DNA from: Mytilisepta virgata
Lineage: Eukaryota; Mollusca; Bivalvia; Mytilida; Mytilidae
NCBI GenBank assembly: GCA_028015205.1
Contig: CM051521.1
Span: 100,168,513-100,232,512, forward strand
Length of the DNA: 64,000 nucleotides
Direction: 5' to 3'
Part shown: positions 1 through 14,000 of the stretch, in pieces
Position numbering within the stretch: position 1 is the first letter of the stretch
Layout of the letters: every line of letters begins with the position of its first letter
Notes under the pieces: generated by a model
Seen by the model: only the letters and a program-made list of their open reading frames with translations
Databases searched by the model: none
Told to the model about the DNA's origin: nothing
Translations under genes and position numbers: made by a program

Positions 1-611
1 ATGACTCGACATTTTAAACTTATTTTATATATCATTTGTTGTTGTGCACCAGCAATACCAAAACCTTTAGGACTTCCAAAGTTTTCGACTCAATAGGACA
101 AATTAATTCTAGAACCCTTATGACATATCATATGCATATTATAGTAGTATTGATTAATCAAAGGATATTTTGATATGAAATATTGAATAAATGAAATAGA
201 TAAGAAATTTAATCCATGGCATCTTGTTATTAATATTGATGAGTATCGCAGAATTTGGTCCTCGAAAATAACAAATATTTCAAAATATAAAGATTTTGTA
301 ATTATTTATCTCATGAACTTATGCATGTAATGGAGAGGGCATTACTAAGTTGTATCTTACTTTTGCCTGATCGTTTTGTCATTTATTTCTGCCAATAAAA
401 TACATGTATCGGTAGTCTACTAATATATGGGCTGCGCCCCAGTAATAAACAAGTATATATGATAAATAGGCTTGCTGGACAAGTGATGAGTAAATTAACA
501 ATACAGAATATAAACAGACAACATAACGATTCTTCAAAATCACTTGAATGATATCAAGTACCTTTTTTTTTCGCTTACTGTTATGATATAAAGTCAGTTA
601 CACATTATAAA
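1..611. other. AT-rich sequence, nothing recognised
   Basis: No open coding stretch, RNA gene or repeat end was seen. Confidence 0.5.
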
Positions 612-1042
612 CTAGAGGCTCCTAGAAGCACGCATCGATCATTTGCAGAATAAAACTGTTTGACTATGTCCACTGGCAGTCTGGAACATTGCTGTCGAGT
701 TCAAATTGGCTCACTGGTTTTGCCAAATTGTTCAGTGGTTGCAAACGAGAAGATCTTTCAGTGAATTTTCCCATAACATCCTACGTCATATGTTAAAATA
801 TGTTTGGTTCTGGCAGCCATCTTGGGTGGCTGGCGGGGTCATCGGATACAATTCTGAAACAGTACCACCTCAGGACCATTGTTTCCAAGTTTTGTTTCCT
901 CAGACAAGAAGATCTTTAAGTAAATTTCCTATACGGTCCTATGTTAAACTTTTTTGTTTTGTTTCAATTGACCAAGTGGTTTACGACGACGACGACGACG
1001 GACACCAAGTGATGCCAATAGATCACATGTCCCTTTGTGATC
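612..1042 (-). mobile_element. HINE/Helentron-like element A1 (short copy)
   Basis: On the plus strand it begins CTAGAGGCTCCTAG, an eroded form of the GAGGCTC hairpin end. Its body (GGCAGCCATCTTGG, GACCATTG, CAGACAAGAAGATCTT) matches the copies at 26480, 30873 and, inverted, 57120-60118. It ends after an (ACG)n run at 986-1000 and AAGTGATGCCAATAG, a degraded form of the usual AAGTGATGGCAA(T/A)AGCTCACATG tail. The strand given is that in which the hairpin is the 3' end. Confidence 0.6.
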
Positions 1043-3689
1043 TTTGTCATCTTCTCATTTTATATGCAATAGTGTATATTTACGAGCTTTTTTGTGATGT
1101 ACTTTAATAAAATGTTCAACGACTACATATTATGACCTACAGCACAGTAACACATTTTTGAGCTTGCCTAGTGGTGCATATTACAGGCTTGATAATCAAC
1201 ATTCTCAAAAAATAATTTGGCCAAATTATATAGAAGTTAACATGCATTAAAGGAGAAACTAAATTGTTCGACACATTTTATCTTGTGACTTTTATAATAC
1301 AATATAGGGTTAGGTGTGTTAGTTTCCGTATTTTTGGCAATAACTGCTTGCATATAAAAAGGTCACAGTACATTAAGTCACTAGATAAGTGATACACTAA
1401 ACATAAAATATCGATTTAACATAATTAAAATAGGGTTACAGAGAATTTAAATGGAAACTTAGATATATATAGATTGGTTGAATGCCCGCCGTTGTATTTT
1501 ATTTTTCTTTTATTTAACTGTACCATGCAGATTTTCTTTTTTCAACCCTAACTTACACAATGTCCTTTGATGTTAAAAGCAATGTTTAGCAGAAATAATA
1601 TTAATTTTTATTTTAATTAAAACACCTTGTACATCAAAACTGATATAATAGAATATTGCAAGATGGCACACGAGATATATTATTTTGTTAGCTTCTCTCC
1701 GTGTAGCTAACATGTTTGTCAAGTAAATATTGAAGCATCAAAGGGTTTTTATCTATTTAAGTAACTGTTTGGTTTTTGGGGGAGGGTGAAAGGAAGCCAT
1801 CATGGTAACTGGAATTTTTTTTCACATCCTCCGTGAGCCTGGATATTTTTTTCGGCTCCAAAATGATTTTGAATTTAATCTTCTTGTTATGCTCTAGATT
1901 AAGGCTATTTAGCTATTTTATTTTTTAAATTTTTTATTGTTGTTTCTATTTTTGTTTGGTTATTTAAGTTTTTGCCTTCCGGTAGCTAATCGACTTTTTG
2001 TCACTTGTTTTACTATACGACCTGTTTTCAATTTTCTTTTTTTTCATAAAGTACTGCTATTTTATTCCAGTTTATATGGAACATTTCCCTTTTTGGACCG
2101 CAATAGTCACTAAACACACATAAATAATATTTAATATTACAAAAATATAGGCAGTTATGAAATTGAACAAGTTCAACACACGAAAAATCAGTAAAACAAA
2201 TTGCCACTGTAAAGGGAGGTGCAAATCTAACTTCATTACGCATTAAATTATATTGTGCAAAGGTTCGATCAATAATGTAGATCTAAAACACTTCAAACAA
2301 ACTAGGCCCTACATAGAATTTCTGCATAAAATGATGAAATCAAACACATGGAAATCTTTAGAAAATCTACACATTTATCCACTTGCAAAACTTGATAACT
2401 ACTTACATTACAAAAATAGTTATCTGTTCGCGAAAAAGTAATGATAAATATCGACGCGGGTAAAAAAAAGCAGTTTACTTTGCAAGTTGCCGAAAAACTG
2501 ACCTAACAATTTTGAACCCAAGTGACTAGTTCGATGCTTAACATTGCTGACAAACAGAAAACAATTCACAATAAAAAAAAAAAAAAAACAATTAACCGTG
2601 ATGAGAAATTGACTTCACCAGTGTCACTTAGATTGATGTGCGGAAGGCAATTTACATGTGTACAGTGTTAAGGGAGAAACCGTTTAATTTTTAGAGGGGG
2701 TAGGGTGCAGTGTTTGATCCTGCCTATTTTTTTCGCCGAAATTATGGTCCTGTTTTTTTCCGACCTTTTTATGAGATAGCTATTACATTGAAAATTCGTG
2801 ACCTGTATAGATTTGCATCCAATTACAATATAATCCCCTACCGACAACGTCACCATCCCGTGTCAGACACACTAGTTTTCCGGACTTTTTCAGAAACCGT
2901 TTAACAACTTCATCTTTATTTTTGGTATGTGAGCTTTTAATGATGAGTTACATATCAAGTTTGAGCTTCAGGCCGATGGGATAATTATTGTGAGAGTCAT
3001 TGACTTTGAGGTAGAAATTATTGTCAAAATAAGTATTCTGGACTTTGTCAAACTCTTTTACCAAATGATCTTATTTTTGGTATGTAGGCTTGTTGGGGAC
3101 ATTGTATTGCTCAGCAATACTCTCAGAATGTTTGTTTTATTCTATTTTCAGTCTTTGTAAGTGTCAGACTCAGCTAAGTACTTACTTTGCTTTTTTGTTC
3201 CTTCGCTTTGATAATTATCCTCCGACTCGAGATTAGTGTGAAGAGTTGAATGTTTCATTTTGTTGTTTGAATTTGGGATTTAGTTTTAATAGCAGATATT
3301 TGTGGTTTCTTTTGAATTTCTTCACAGTTTACATGGGGCCATATATAACAACCTCTTCTACTTCTTGAATTCTGTATCTTGGTAGTTGTGCCATCGAAAA
3401 TTTCCTAATATATCCTTTCATTTACACATCCCAATAACTGTACGTGTACTTAACAAAGAATGCTTATCTATTACTTCTGCTTATTGAGAAAATGATTTTA
3501 TGAGAAATGGATAGAAATTTCTCCCAGTAATAAACCATTAAATTAAGTCCAGGTACCTTGGAACATTAGTTTTCCAAAACTGATTAAGGCATGCTTTTTA
3601 CCAACTGAAACATAGCAGATAAAGTAGACAAGAGTGGACACACAAAAATGTCTCGCCTTTCGTGTATTTCTAATGAAAGTAAATGCTAT
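1043..3689. other. intergenic, no gene recognised
   Basis: The sequence is AT-rich and non-coding. There are homopolymer A and T runs (for example around 2572-2588) and no supported gene or element end. Confidence 0.4.
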
Positions 3690-4350
3690 CAGTATTCGAA
3701 AAGCAGAGCAAAACACAAAATCTAACTATAACCACTGAACCATGAAAATGAGGTCAAGGTCAGATGACACCTGCCAGTTGGACATGTACACCTTACAATC
3801 CTTCCATACACCAAATATAGTAGACCTATTGCATACAGTATTCGAAAAACAGGCCAAAACACAAACTTTATAACCACTGAACCAAGAATATGAGGTCAAG
3901 GTCAGATGACACCTGCCAGTTGGACATGTACACCTTACAATCCTTCCATACACCAAATATAGTAGACCTATTGCATACAGTATTCGAAAAACAGGCCAAA
4001 ACACAAAAACTTAACTATAACCACTGAACCATGAAAATGAGGTCAAGGTCAGGTGACATATGTCAGTTTGACATGCACACCTTACAATCCATACACCAAA
4101 TATAGTAGACCTATTGCTTATAGTATCTGAGATATGGACTTGACCACCAAAACTTAACCCTGTTCACTGATCTGTGAAATGGGGTCGAGGTCAATTGAAA
4201 ACTGTCTGATGGGGATGAGGACCTTGCAAGGTACACACATACCAAATATAGTTATCCTATTACTAATAATAAGAGAAATTAACATTACAAAAAATCTTAA
4301 CTTTTTTTTTCAAGTAGTCACTGAACCATGAAAATGAGGTCAAGGACAAT
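3690..4350 (+). repeat. tandem array with AGGTCAAGGTCA units
   Basis: At least four copies of a unit of about 142-147 bp. Marker TATTCGAAAA recurs at about 3693, 3839 and 3981, each followed by ACCACTGAACCA, GAGGTCAAGGTCA and CACCTTACAATCC. The last units (from about 4140) are diverged. Open frames over the array are repeat artefacts. Confidence 0.85.
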
Positions 4351-4359
4351 GTACATATG

Positions 4360-7120
4360 ACAGACGCGAAACTTCGTAACATAAGGCATCTATATACAAA
4401 GTATAAAGCATCCAGGTCTTCCACCTTCTACAATATAAAGCTTTTAAGACGTTAGTTAACGCCGCCGCCCTATCACTATCCCTATGTCGAGCTTTCTGAG
4501 ACTAAAGTTGCAGGCTCGACAAAAACTATTCTTCCATGACAGCTAAGATGTTATGATCAATAAATTTCCAGCCTGGGCAAATTGGTGAACATCATGTTAA
4601 TGAACACTGTGACAGTTTTATATTTTTTGTGGGAAAACAACGATTGTAAAGTCGTTTGTAGACCTGTTCAAGTAGTATAAGAGGTATAAGTAATACAAGA
4701 TGTCTTTTTTAATTTCTTTATTGACAGTATACCACTGTGCAAATGAACACAATCGATGAATCATAATCTGGGTAACTAATCTAGTTATCTCATGGTACTA
4801 ACATATTCACTCTTTAAAATTACATGATTCATTTATAAGCATAACTTCTGAGAAACTTTTGTTTTTTTTTTCTGTGAAGCCTTCAATCAAATTTTTGCAA
4901 TGAGAAATTTTCATTATCTGTTCTTTATAAAATGTTGAAATTGTAAAGACAAAATTTTTATGGCTACAAAATTGCACATTTTGTTTCCTTGATAAACTTT
5001 AAATTTTCAACTTTCCAATATCTTTCAAAATAGTAAAGTTTGTGACATTTATCTTTAAAAGAGTTTTTTTGTTACTTTGAAAACTGATACTTACATCATA
5101 GAAATTCATTTTATGAAGTTATAAATAATTTAACCACAGATTTTTCCGGGACTTTATATACAAATCTTGGCCAATATTCAAATTTCTGAAATATCAGCAA
5201 ACTTTTTCAATTCAAATATCTCCTGGAGGCATGATTTTTCTCCATATACATCATTTTATTATTATCTACATGATCATGCCCATAAATATTTGTGAATAAT
5301 ATCTACATCAAATTCACACAGAAACAGTAATACATACATTGTACCCTGCAAATATATTTATTATAAAGTAATAAATACCTCCCATTTAATTCAATGGAAA
5401 ATGACTGTGCAAAATATTTCTGTTTGAAAAATCAAAATGGTGGAAAATGACATCGACGGTCGATGTAAAATTCTTATTTTATTTTTATAGGAACAAACAT
5501 CAACTGATATGTTGATTCGATTTATACACAAACAATGTGAACTTTAACTAAGTTTCAGATTTTATTGATAAAGAAAAATTTTCCACGTAAAAAAAGAAAC
5601 AAGAACTGTCGTGATACCTTAGCAGGAAAGATAAATAGGACTCTTATTTATTTCAGAGGATGCCTTTCAAAACAGTTAAATGATGGAATGCAGACCCTAC
5701 ATGTTGCAAGTAAATGATTACAGATCAGACAGATGGGCATAAATGAAACTAGATGTACTTTCAGCAAAGCTCACAAATGTAAATGCCCTGATGTTTACCA
5801 ATATCAGAACCCAGATTAGAGGAATTGTGTGCTGGAAAAGTATCCTGTTAAAGTACCTATATTCTATACCCTCAACAAATTTCCTTTTACTTTTAAGAAT
5901 TTTGAGTATGATATGGTCTTAGTATCCAGACTTGGTTGTTGAAGAGGTAATGAATTTCCAGATAAAGGATTGTCATGATGCAAATACAATTAATATGGTG
6001 GAATTCTCTTACTTTGTATAAACCCTTACTCTTTTCTTGGTGTTAATGTTGTGAGTACACCAAATCTGATTCCAGTCTATGGAGAAACTACTGGGTTTCT
6101 GTCTATATGTTTGTTTATGGGAAACCCCAAAAATCATTTAAAAATAAAAAACACCAGAAAAGAAATTGGAGGTGAATCAGTATGGTGCTGCACTGAATAT
6201 TCACTTAAGTACATTCAATGGTTTGGAAGTTGCAGACATGGCATACCTACCCCCTTACATTACCATAATACATATATAAAGAAATGTACAAGTCCATGTT
6301 TGGAAACCCCAAAAACAAAATTTAAGGTGCACAATGGCAATGTACACTGAAGACTTCCTGAAAGTTTCACAGAAATCCTATGCGGGGAACATAATGAATA
6401 TACGTATACATGACAGAATGGTGTATGATGCTTGAAAAGCTTTTCACAGTTTAAATCACATGATCACAATTCTAATGCCCTTTTAACTAAAGAAAAATGC
6501 TGGGTCACTTTATTTATTTAAATGCCCTGAAATAGTATGGATGGAAGAGTCATGTAATAAGTGAAATAAAAACTTTCCTCATTATGATTGTACAATGTCC
6601 ATACATGTACTGACAAACTATTCAATTGTCTAATTGCCTTTAAACAACTTTATTAATTGGACTCACAAAAACTAGTTTAAATGATAAAAAAATGACACAA
6701 AAATAGGGTCAGAACCTTAAATCCCAAAACAAATTAAGCTGGCATAATCTTAACCTTTCATCTTTACACCTTCCTCAAATGACTCATTATATGGCTACAA
6801 TGACAATTTCAGAAATTAGGTTCAAGGACGGTTTTCATACTACCGGTACTGAATAACAAAGACCTTGCCCTTATATCATCAAAAAATCTTCCAACAAATA
6901 TCACAACTAATATTGTAAGCATAGCAAAATTTGTGTAGATGTTAAGCACTGATTTCATGCTAAGATTTTAGTAAACTGAGAATGTCATGAAACTTAACCT
7001 ACAGTCATAACAAAGTATTAAGAACAATTACATGGACTGCTTCCAAACAACCAACAATCACATACATCATTTCAGCACTTAATCATAAAAAATATCACAT
7101 TTTTAACAGCACCAATAGTT
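4360..7120. other. 3' flank and 3'-UTR region of RBBP6
   Basis: The part next to 7121 must contain the RBBP6 3' UTR. The rest is AT-rich with no supported coding sequence. Confidence 0.45.
6509..6654 (-). promoter_or_regulatory. candidate polyadenylation signals of RBBP6
   Basis: Two AATAAA hexamers on the minus strand (6654-6649 and 6514-6509) lie 470-610 nt below the RBBP6 stop codon. They are plausible 3'-UTR ends. The region is AT-rich and further hexamers occur downstream, so the site actually used cannot be told from sequence. Confidence 0.3.
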
Positions 7121-8078
7121 TCATTCATTCTTATCTGCAGATTCTTCTTTATGTTTTTTATGTTTCTTCTTTTTATGTTTGTGTTTATGTTTCTTGTTCT
7201 TTTTATGCTTCTTTTCCTTCTTCTGTTTTTTATGTTTCTTTTCATCTTTATCACTCTTTTCATCAGCCTCCTCAGCATGACTAGCACTGGAGCCTTCAGC
7301 ATCGGATCCAGCATCTGAATCACTATGTTCATTATAATCTGGTACAAATGATGATTCATCTATTATAGATTCCTTCCTTTCATACTTTTTCTTCTTAACA
7401 ATTTCTTTTTCCATTTCATCTTCTTGTTTAGATTTGTCTTCATCTTGTCCATTAACAGGCTTTTTAGTTTCAGCCTTTTCGTGTTTACTAACATCAGTTT
7501 CATTACTTTTTGATTTGCTTTCAGATTTCTTCTCCTTTAATGCATTTTGAGTCTTATGATCCTTTTCTCTCACTGAAGTTTGTTTTTCCTTTTCTGATGT
7601 TTTATTTTTACTGATTTTGTCATGTTTTTCATCCACAGAATTTTTACGGTTTTCATTCTCCAACACTTTACGTTTATCTGTTTTGTCGCTTTCAGAAGTT
7701 CTACGCCTATCATGTTTATCAGTTTCAGAAACTCGTCTCTGAGATCTATCAGATTTCTTTTCACTGTCTTTCTCAGATTTATTTTTGTCAGAAGATATTG
7801 TTATTTGCATTGAGCTTTCTCGACTCTGTACTTTGCGATTTTCTTCCTCAGTTTTATCATCCATATATACTCTTCTCTGTTGGCGTATAGGTGACTTCGG
7901 GTCATTTCTAATGGGTGATTTTTTACTTCTTTCGTCTATCTGTCTGACAGGTGATTTCTGTAATCTATCATGGACAGATAATTTTTTCGAAGGTGGTGCT
8001 GGAACAATAGCAGAAGCAACAGTAGCAGGTTTGGGCTGTTTCTGTGTTATTGCTTTCTCAGCGCTCTCAATAATTGAT
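7121..8078 (-). CDS. RBBP6: RBBP6 last coding exon (Lys-rich C terminus)
   Basis: The acceptor TTGGCAG precedes RSIIESAEKAI. The exon then encodes a highly charged region with many KSD/RK repeats. Near the end is SSFVPDYNEHSDSD, matching human AAFEPDYNESDSES, then long Lys/His-rich clusters (KKHKKNKKHKHKHKKKKHKK) and the stop at 7123-7121. The poly-Lys/His tail is the hallmark C terminus of RBBP6. Confidence 0.94.
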
Positions 8079-11000
8079 CTGCCAAAACATGCAATAATTA
8101 ATTAAACCAAAAAATATCAACAACCTTGTTTAAAAATCATGAACCATTCTAAAAAGTCCTGATCTTAACATCCCTTTCATAATAATTAAACTGTTTGGCA
8201 TTTATCATATGTACATGTATGAAATCGGTGATTGTTAATGCTCCAGGCAGTTTTTGTACATATATTTAGATGGCGAAATCAAGTACCAAATTGATAATCT
8301 GATACACGACATTTTGCAAGTCAAAGGAAAACATGTTAAAATAAATTGAGGTCAAGGTCAAAAGGCAGATGTCATAGCTACATGTATCCACTAAGAACTA
8401 TCTATTGATAAAATATGGTTGGTTTATGTATTAAAGTTGCTGAGAAATGGATCTAATCTCGGAAATGTGACAAAGTCACTCGAGCATGCAATTGAGGTTA
8501 AAGTCAAGAGACAGGTGTCAGACTTGCATGTACTCACTAAGAACTATCTATAGACCAAACACAGATGGGTCTAGGTATTCTAGTTTCTGAGTAATGGACT
8601 TAACCACGAAAATGTAACACAGGTCACTCAAGCATGAAATTGAGGTCAAGGTCCCAAGCCAGGTGTCAGACTGGCATGTACCCACTAAGAACTATGTATT
8701 GACCAAATATGGTTGGCCTAGGTATTACAGTTGCTGAGAAATGGATTTAACCACGAAACTTTGAAGATTTTAAATTCATGTTTATGAAGTCAGTGAACCA
8801 TGAAAATGAGGTCAAGGTCACAAGACAAGTTTACTGCGGCAAAGCTTATACGATAAGTTACCTTGTGGACCATAAATCTTAATTGTAGGTATTACATGTG
8901 CAAAGTTATTGAAGTTTTAAAAAAGTTTATGCCGCTGTCGCCACCGCCAGAGAGTAATACCTACATGTATATCTTGCCTCAGCAACTATTTGTCCCAGGC
9001 GAGACAAAAACTGGATATTTTGGTGGTTTATTGCTGAAAACAGTGTCATTAAATTTGTTATAACTTGGCACTTAGCTTCAGTACTTTGTTTAATCTTGGC
9101 AAGTTCAGTAAAATCACTTTAATAAGACTATGACTTATTGATTTAAACAGAGGTGCCTTGTGGTATGATAATATGTTATCATTGCATGTGACCGACAACT
9201 GTTAAACAATATTAATAGACTAATATTTACAAACAAAATTTAACCAAATCAGACAAGAGTAAGTAATAAGATAAAAAATATAACCTCAAATTCAATGGCA
9301 TACTGCGAATAGTAAAATTCTAATAACAGCTTAATACATTAACCAAATTCCCCATTTATTTCAGGCTATCTAAACAAATTATAAATGCATGATAAAACAA
9401 ACCTTGGTAGTGAAGGCTTCTTCTCTGCTTTCTTCTTCAGTTTTTCCCTGAGATCCGGTGATTTGTCTTCATTATAATCATCCCTCTCCCATTTAGACAG
9501 TTCAGGGGGAGATAACATTAACTGATCCTCACTTTTGACAAGTTCATTTAAGATATCGTCTTCCGACTCCTGCTTTAATCGTTTAGCTGGACTTTCATCT
9601 TGTGAATTTTCATCCTTTTCATTGATTTCTTCAACTCGTTTTTTCTTCCTTGATTTCACTTTATCTAAATCTGAAGCAGAATCACTTTGCGAAGCATCTA
9701 CATCAACTAATTTCTTTACTTTTTTAACTTTCTTTACAACTTTGACTTTTTTAAGGGGGTCTTTTTTAATTTCCTTTTTTACTGAATCCACATCCTTCTT
9801 GTTATCATCCTTTCCTTGTTCCATATCTGTATTTTCTGGGACATTTGACTTTTCTGTATCCTTTTGACTAGTTTCCATTGCCACATGTTCAGTCTGTTCC
9901 TCCTTACCCTTTTCATCATCCTTCTGAATGTTTTTAATATCTGGCAAAACATGCTGAGTGTTTATTTCTATCAAATTTGAATTTTTCTTACTCTTAGAAT
10001 ATACATTTTCTTTTTGAGGTACCTTTCCTACATCTTCTGATGTTGCAATAGTTTTAAGAGCCCCTGATCTATTAATAGCATTTAACTGCGTGTCACTTCT
10101 ATCAGTTTCTTTAAGTGGTTTCTTTGTAGGATCTGGTTTGCCTGCTTTGACAGGCTGTTTTCCAGCTGTTGTCTTAGTTTTTAGCCTCAATGCTATTGAC
10201 TCCTTTTTAACCACAGTGCCATCCTTTAATTTAACTTTCTTTACAGTTTTCTTTCCAGGGGCTTTAACTTCAGCTTCCTTGGATTTTTCAATTTTTGCAT
10301 CTGTTTTTTCTTCTGGTTTCTTGTCTTTAGCTTTACTTTCTTTTTCTTTTGACTTATCTTCCTTTCCTTTAGTTTTTGCATCATCTTTCTTACTTTTGGA
10401 TCTTGAGGACTTGTCATCTGATTTTGTTGATTTATCACTTGTTTTCTTGTCTTTGTCTTTATTTCTAGAATGTTTATCATCCTTACGATCCTTATTTCTA
10501 TCACGTCGGGATGACTTTGGGGACTTTGATCCTCCTCTATAAACTCCTTTACGGGGATCAAAATACATTCCCCTTTCTGACTGTCCTGGAGGGGGTGGAG
10601 GGGGTAATCCAAATCTTGCAATATAATCTTGAAAAATTTCTTCATAAATTCTTTGGTCAAATCTGCAAGGATAAATAAAAGATACAAGCCTTTAGCAATC
10701 TCCCCTTGCATTTTCATTAGTATAGAATTGTTTTTCATTTAATATTACAATGTCTGGTATAGGGTGTGTAAATGAGACAATATCTCATGGGAATGAACAG
10801 GGGACATTAATTATATCCATAAGTCATTTTTGTACCAGTTACTTACACATCCATGCCAAGAGCTCTTGGAGAGATTTAAATAGCATTCATCTTCTAACTT
10901 GACTCTGTTTGAAATCCATTAAGAAATAAAGGAATGTAAGAAACTTAGGGGGAAAGTCAAAAGAGAATTCTTATGTGACTATTGGACAGATAGTTGTTAC

Positions 11001-14000
11001 ATCAGTTCGTATTGCCAATCAACTAATCAGAAAAGCCGCAGACAGCTACATTTGTTCTTATTAGTATCACTTCTGCCTGGTTTGTTGTATATTGTATAAT
11101 TGTTCTATGTAACAATTCTAAATGTATTTCCCATTGGGTTCAATGTTAAGTCCAGTGATGGTGAGAATTTGGTATTTCTGATTAGCATTAAAGTAGCAAT
11201 TTATTATATACACATTCATAGAAACAGATCTCTCAAGTTAGGACATTATTCTAGACAGAAATTAGAAAAGGTGCTGGCAGAAATCTTTCTTGACCACCTT
11301 GCACCAAATGACCAACATTATTAGGAACATCTCTGCCAAGTTTGGTTATTCTGTAACAGAAGATGCAAAGATGACGGCAATAGTAATACCACATCAAACT
11401 TTCTTTGGATTTTGCTGCTCCGATGTTTGGACTTTGTAAATTCCAAGTAAACAATTTTTTGCCGCTTCATTGTGCAAAAATGAAAATTTGCCCTGCTTTC
11501 TTTATTTTTTTAAGAATTTAAAAAAAAGTGTTCACTTGCTCTTAAAATATGGTATAAAAAATGGGATTTTTTTTTTCCATTTTTGCAATATTTTAGTTAA
11601 AAAAAATTTGTGCCCCACATAAATTTAAAGTTCACTCACTCACACCTATTTTTGCCATAAAAAATCCAAAGAACTTAAAATTAATTTGGTATAGCCTAAT
11701 CTATGATCTTTTGCTTAAAATTGACCTATCTTTATATAAGAATTGGATTCAAATGATTTATATTTGGTCTGAATAAAATGAGGAAACTCAAAAGACATCC
11801 TTCTAATGTTGGCTAAACAATTTCAGAGAAGACCTCAGTCTATAGACGCTTTGTATTACCTCTCCACGAAGTTTTAGTAAAACTTTTAACCAATGAAAAA
11901 CAAGTTTTGACCATTTGAGACAAATGAGGAAATTTTAGAGAAATTTTTAAGCAGCTTCTGATGAAAATTGTTTTTTTTTTAAATTGACCCAACTGTAAAC
12001 AATAACTGGCTAATATTATTACTATTGGGAAGCATATATGGAACTTTATGGAGATTCTTCAATAGATACTTATACTACTGGTATGTGTCAGAACATACCA
12101 ATAAAGTTTGGGTATCAAAGCATATAAATAGTTGTAACCTCAGCCCTGAACTTGTCCAGTTCAAAACAGAAACAGCAGCAATATAAGTAACGAATGACAG
12201 ACAAGATTTTTACTTAACACAGAATAGTATAACATTATGATTGTGATGCCACTTTTCTTGGACAACAATTGCATAAAGTCAATAGTACATTTGTTTCCCA
12301 GATTTATATATGAAGTGTGCTGTGTTCTGTAGCCTCTTGCAAATTAAATTGAATTGTTTTGCACAGCTACCAAGGAACAGACCCAACCCTGAAAACTTGA
12401 CTAGTAGGGCATGAAAATTGAGCTTAATGCCTTATGAACATGTATTCCTAAAAATGAATTCACATACCGAATACTGCCATATATTTTTACTGAAAAACAT
12501 TCTGGTAATCGTGGAATCTTAACCTCACAACCAGAGGTCAAAGGCATGTGACAATGTCTGGCTCATAAAGTCACTTCATAGTAAACTCGGTTTATAGAAA
12601 ATATAAAGCTATTTGTCCATGTCAATGTTGATGCATCTCACTTAATGCAACTTATGTTAAAGGTGAGACAGCAACTATAGCAATTTTCTTGTTATCCAAC
12701 AATTTTAGCTTTTTTTTTTGGTTTGTTATTTTTCTGCCAGCTTCTCATAACGTTTGTCTGTTATGACAATGAAAAATGAAAGGATGTGGGGAAAGCATTA
12801 AGAATATCATGTAATTAATGACCTTTTACTGTTAATTTTTTTCCCCATAACTGGCCATGGAATCAAGTTTCTATTGTGTTTTAAAATATATTCTTCCATT
12901 CACATTCTGTATATTATTTTCAGATAGAGAAACAAGTTTTCTGAATTTATTCTTTATCTTTTAAACAGTCTCATGGTATACCAATTTTGTGATTTTAGTA
13001 GATCTTGGAAAATTGTGCAATAAAAGTGTTCAGCAGCAAAATAAAAGAAACAGCATATGTCTGTCAACACTTGTTACTTTCACTTTGGTACTAACCAGTT
13101 CATGTTTAGTGCTATCATTAAGAACCAGAGGCTCCTAGGAGTCTGTATCACTCGCCTGGTTTACAAATAGCCCAAAAAATCTCATTTAAAGACTAGCCTG
13201 TCTATTTTGCCCTTTGAAGATGAAATGATAAATCTTTGTAGAAGACCTCAAACACACCATTTGTACCAATTAACAAAGCTTTGGATTTGTTCAATTTGGA
13301 AACAAAAATTGCCAATGGCAATGTTTTAGCCATATCAAGAAGATTTGAGGATACTTTGTGGAGGACTTCACAAAAATCATTTGTACCAATTTACAAATCA
13401 TTTGCACTTATAGTTTCAGGACAGAAGATTTTTAAAGTTTCAGTTAATCAGTAACAAGAATTGCCATGGCAGCCATGATTTTTGCCAGATCAAATCAATA
13501 AGAGAGATCTTGGTAGAAGATCTAAAAAAATCACTTGTATCAAGTTACAAATCATTTGCACTTGTAGTTTCAGAGATGTTTTTTCAAATAACAGCCAATC
13601 AGAAACAAGAACTGCCCATGGCGACCATAGTTTTCGACCAATCAAGATAAAACAAGAGGCTCACCAGAGCCTGTATCGCTCACCTGGAGTCTGGTTTTCA
13701 TTGGACAATTAATCAACTATTTGACCAAGTTTTTTGCAATTGGTTCATTGTTCAGGGAAAATTTGTTGAAGATTTATTTTTCATAAGGTTTAATGTTAAA
13801 ATACATGTATGTTCCCTGATGGTGGTAGTCCTGGCAGGAAGTTGATAAAATTGACCAGGAATAAGGGTGAACCTTAAATAAATGTAACAGAACCCGACCT
13901 CAAATTACACAAACCAATAACTCCAAAATAGAATTTGGGATTCCCTTCAAAATTTCAGGGTAGGTAGATCTCAACATGGCAAACATTTTTCAATTTACAT

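Noticed and set aside
706..1107. 133-codon plus-strand frame containing a run of five Asp
   Set aside because: It falls in element A1, and the Asp run is the (ACG)n microsatellite read in frame.
3726..4004. 92-codon minus-strand frame with an internal repeat
   Set aside because: It lies in the tandem array; the protein repeat simply mirrors the 142-bp DNA unit.
7121..7359. Open frame overlapping the RBBP6 last exon in another frame (7072-7359)
   Set aside because: It is a Lys/Arg/Asn-rich shadow of the poly-Lys coding sequence; the RBBP6 frame has clear homology.
9535..10542. Plus-strand open frames rich in Ser/Phe/Leu opposite RBBP6 exon 17
   Set aside because: They are antisense to a Lys/Glu/Ser-rich coding exon, which leaves the opposite strand open by composition alone.
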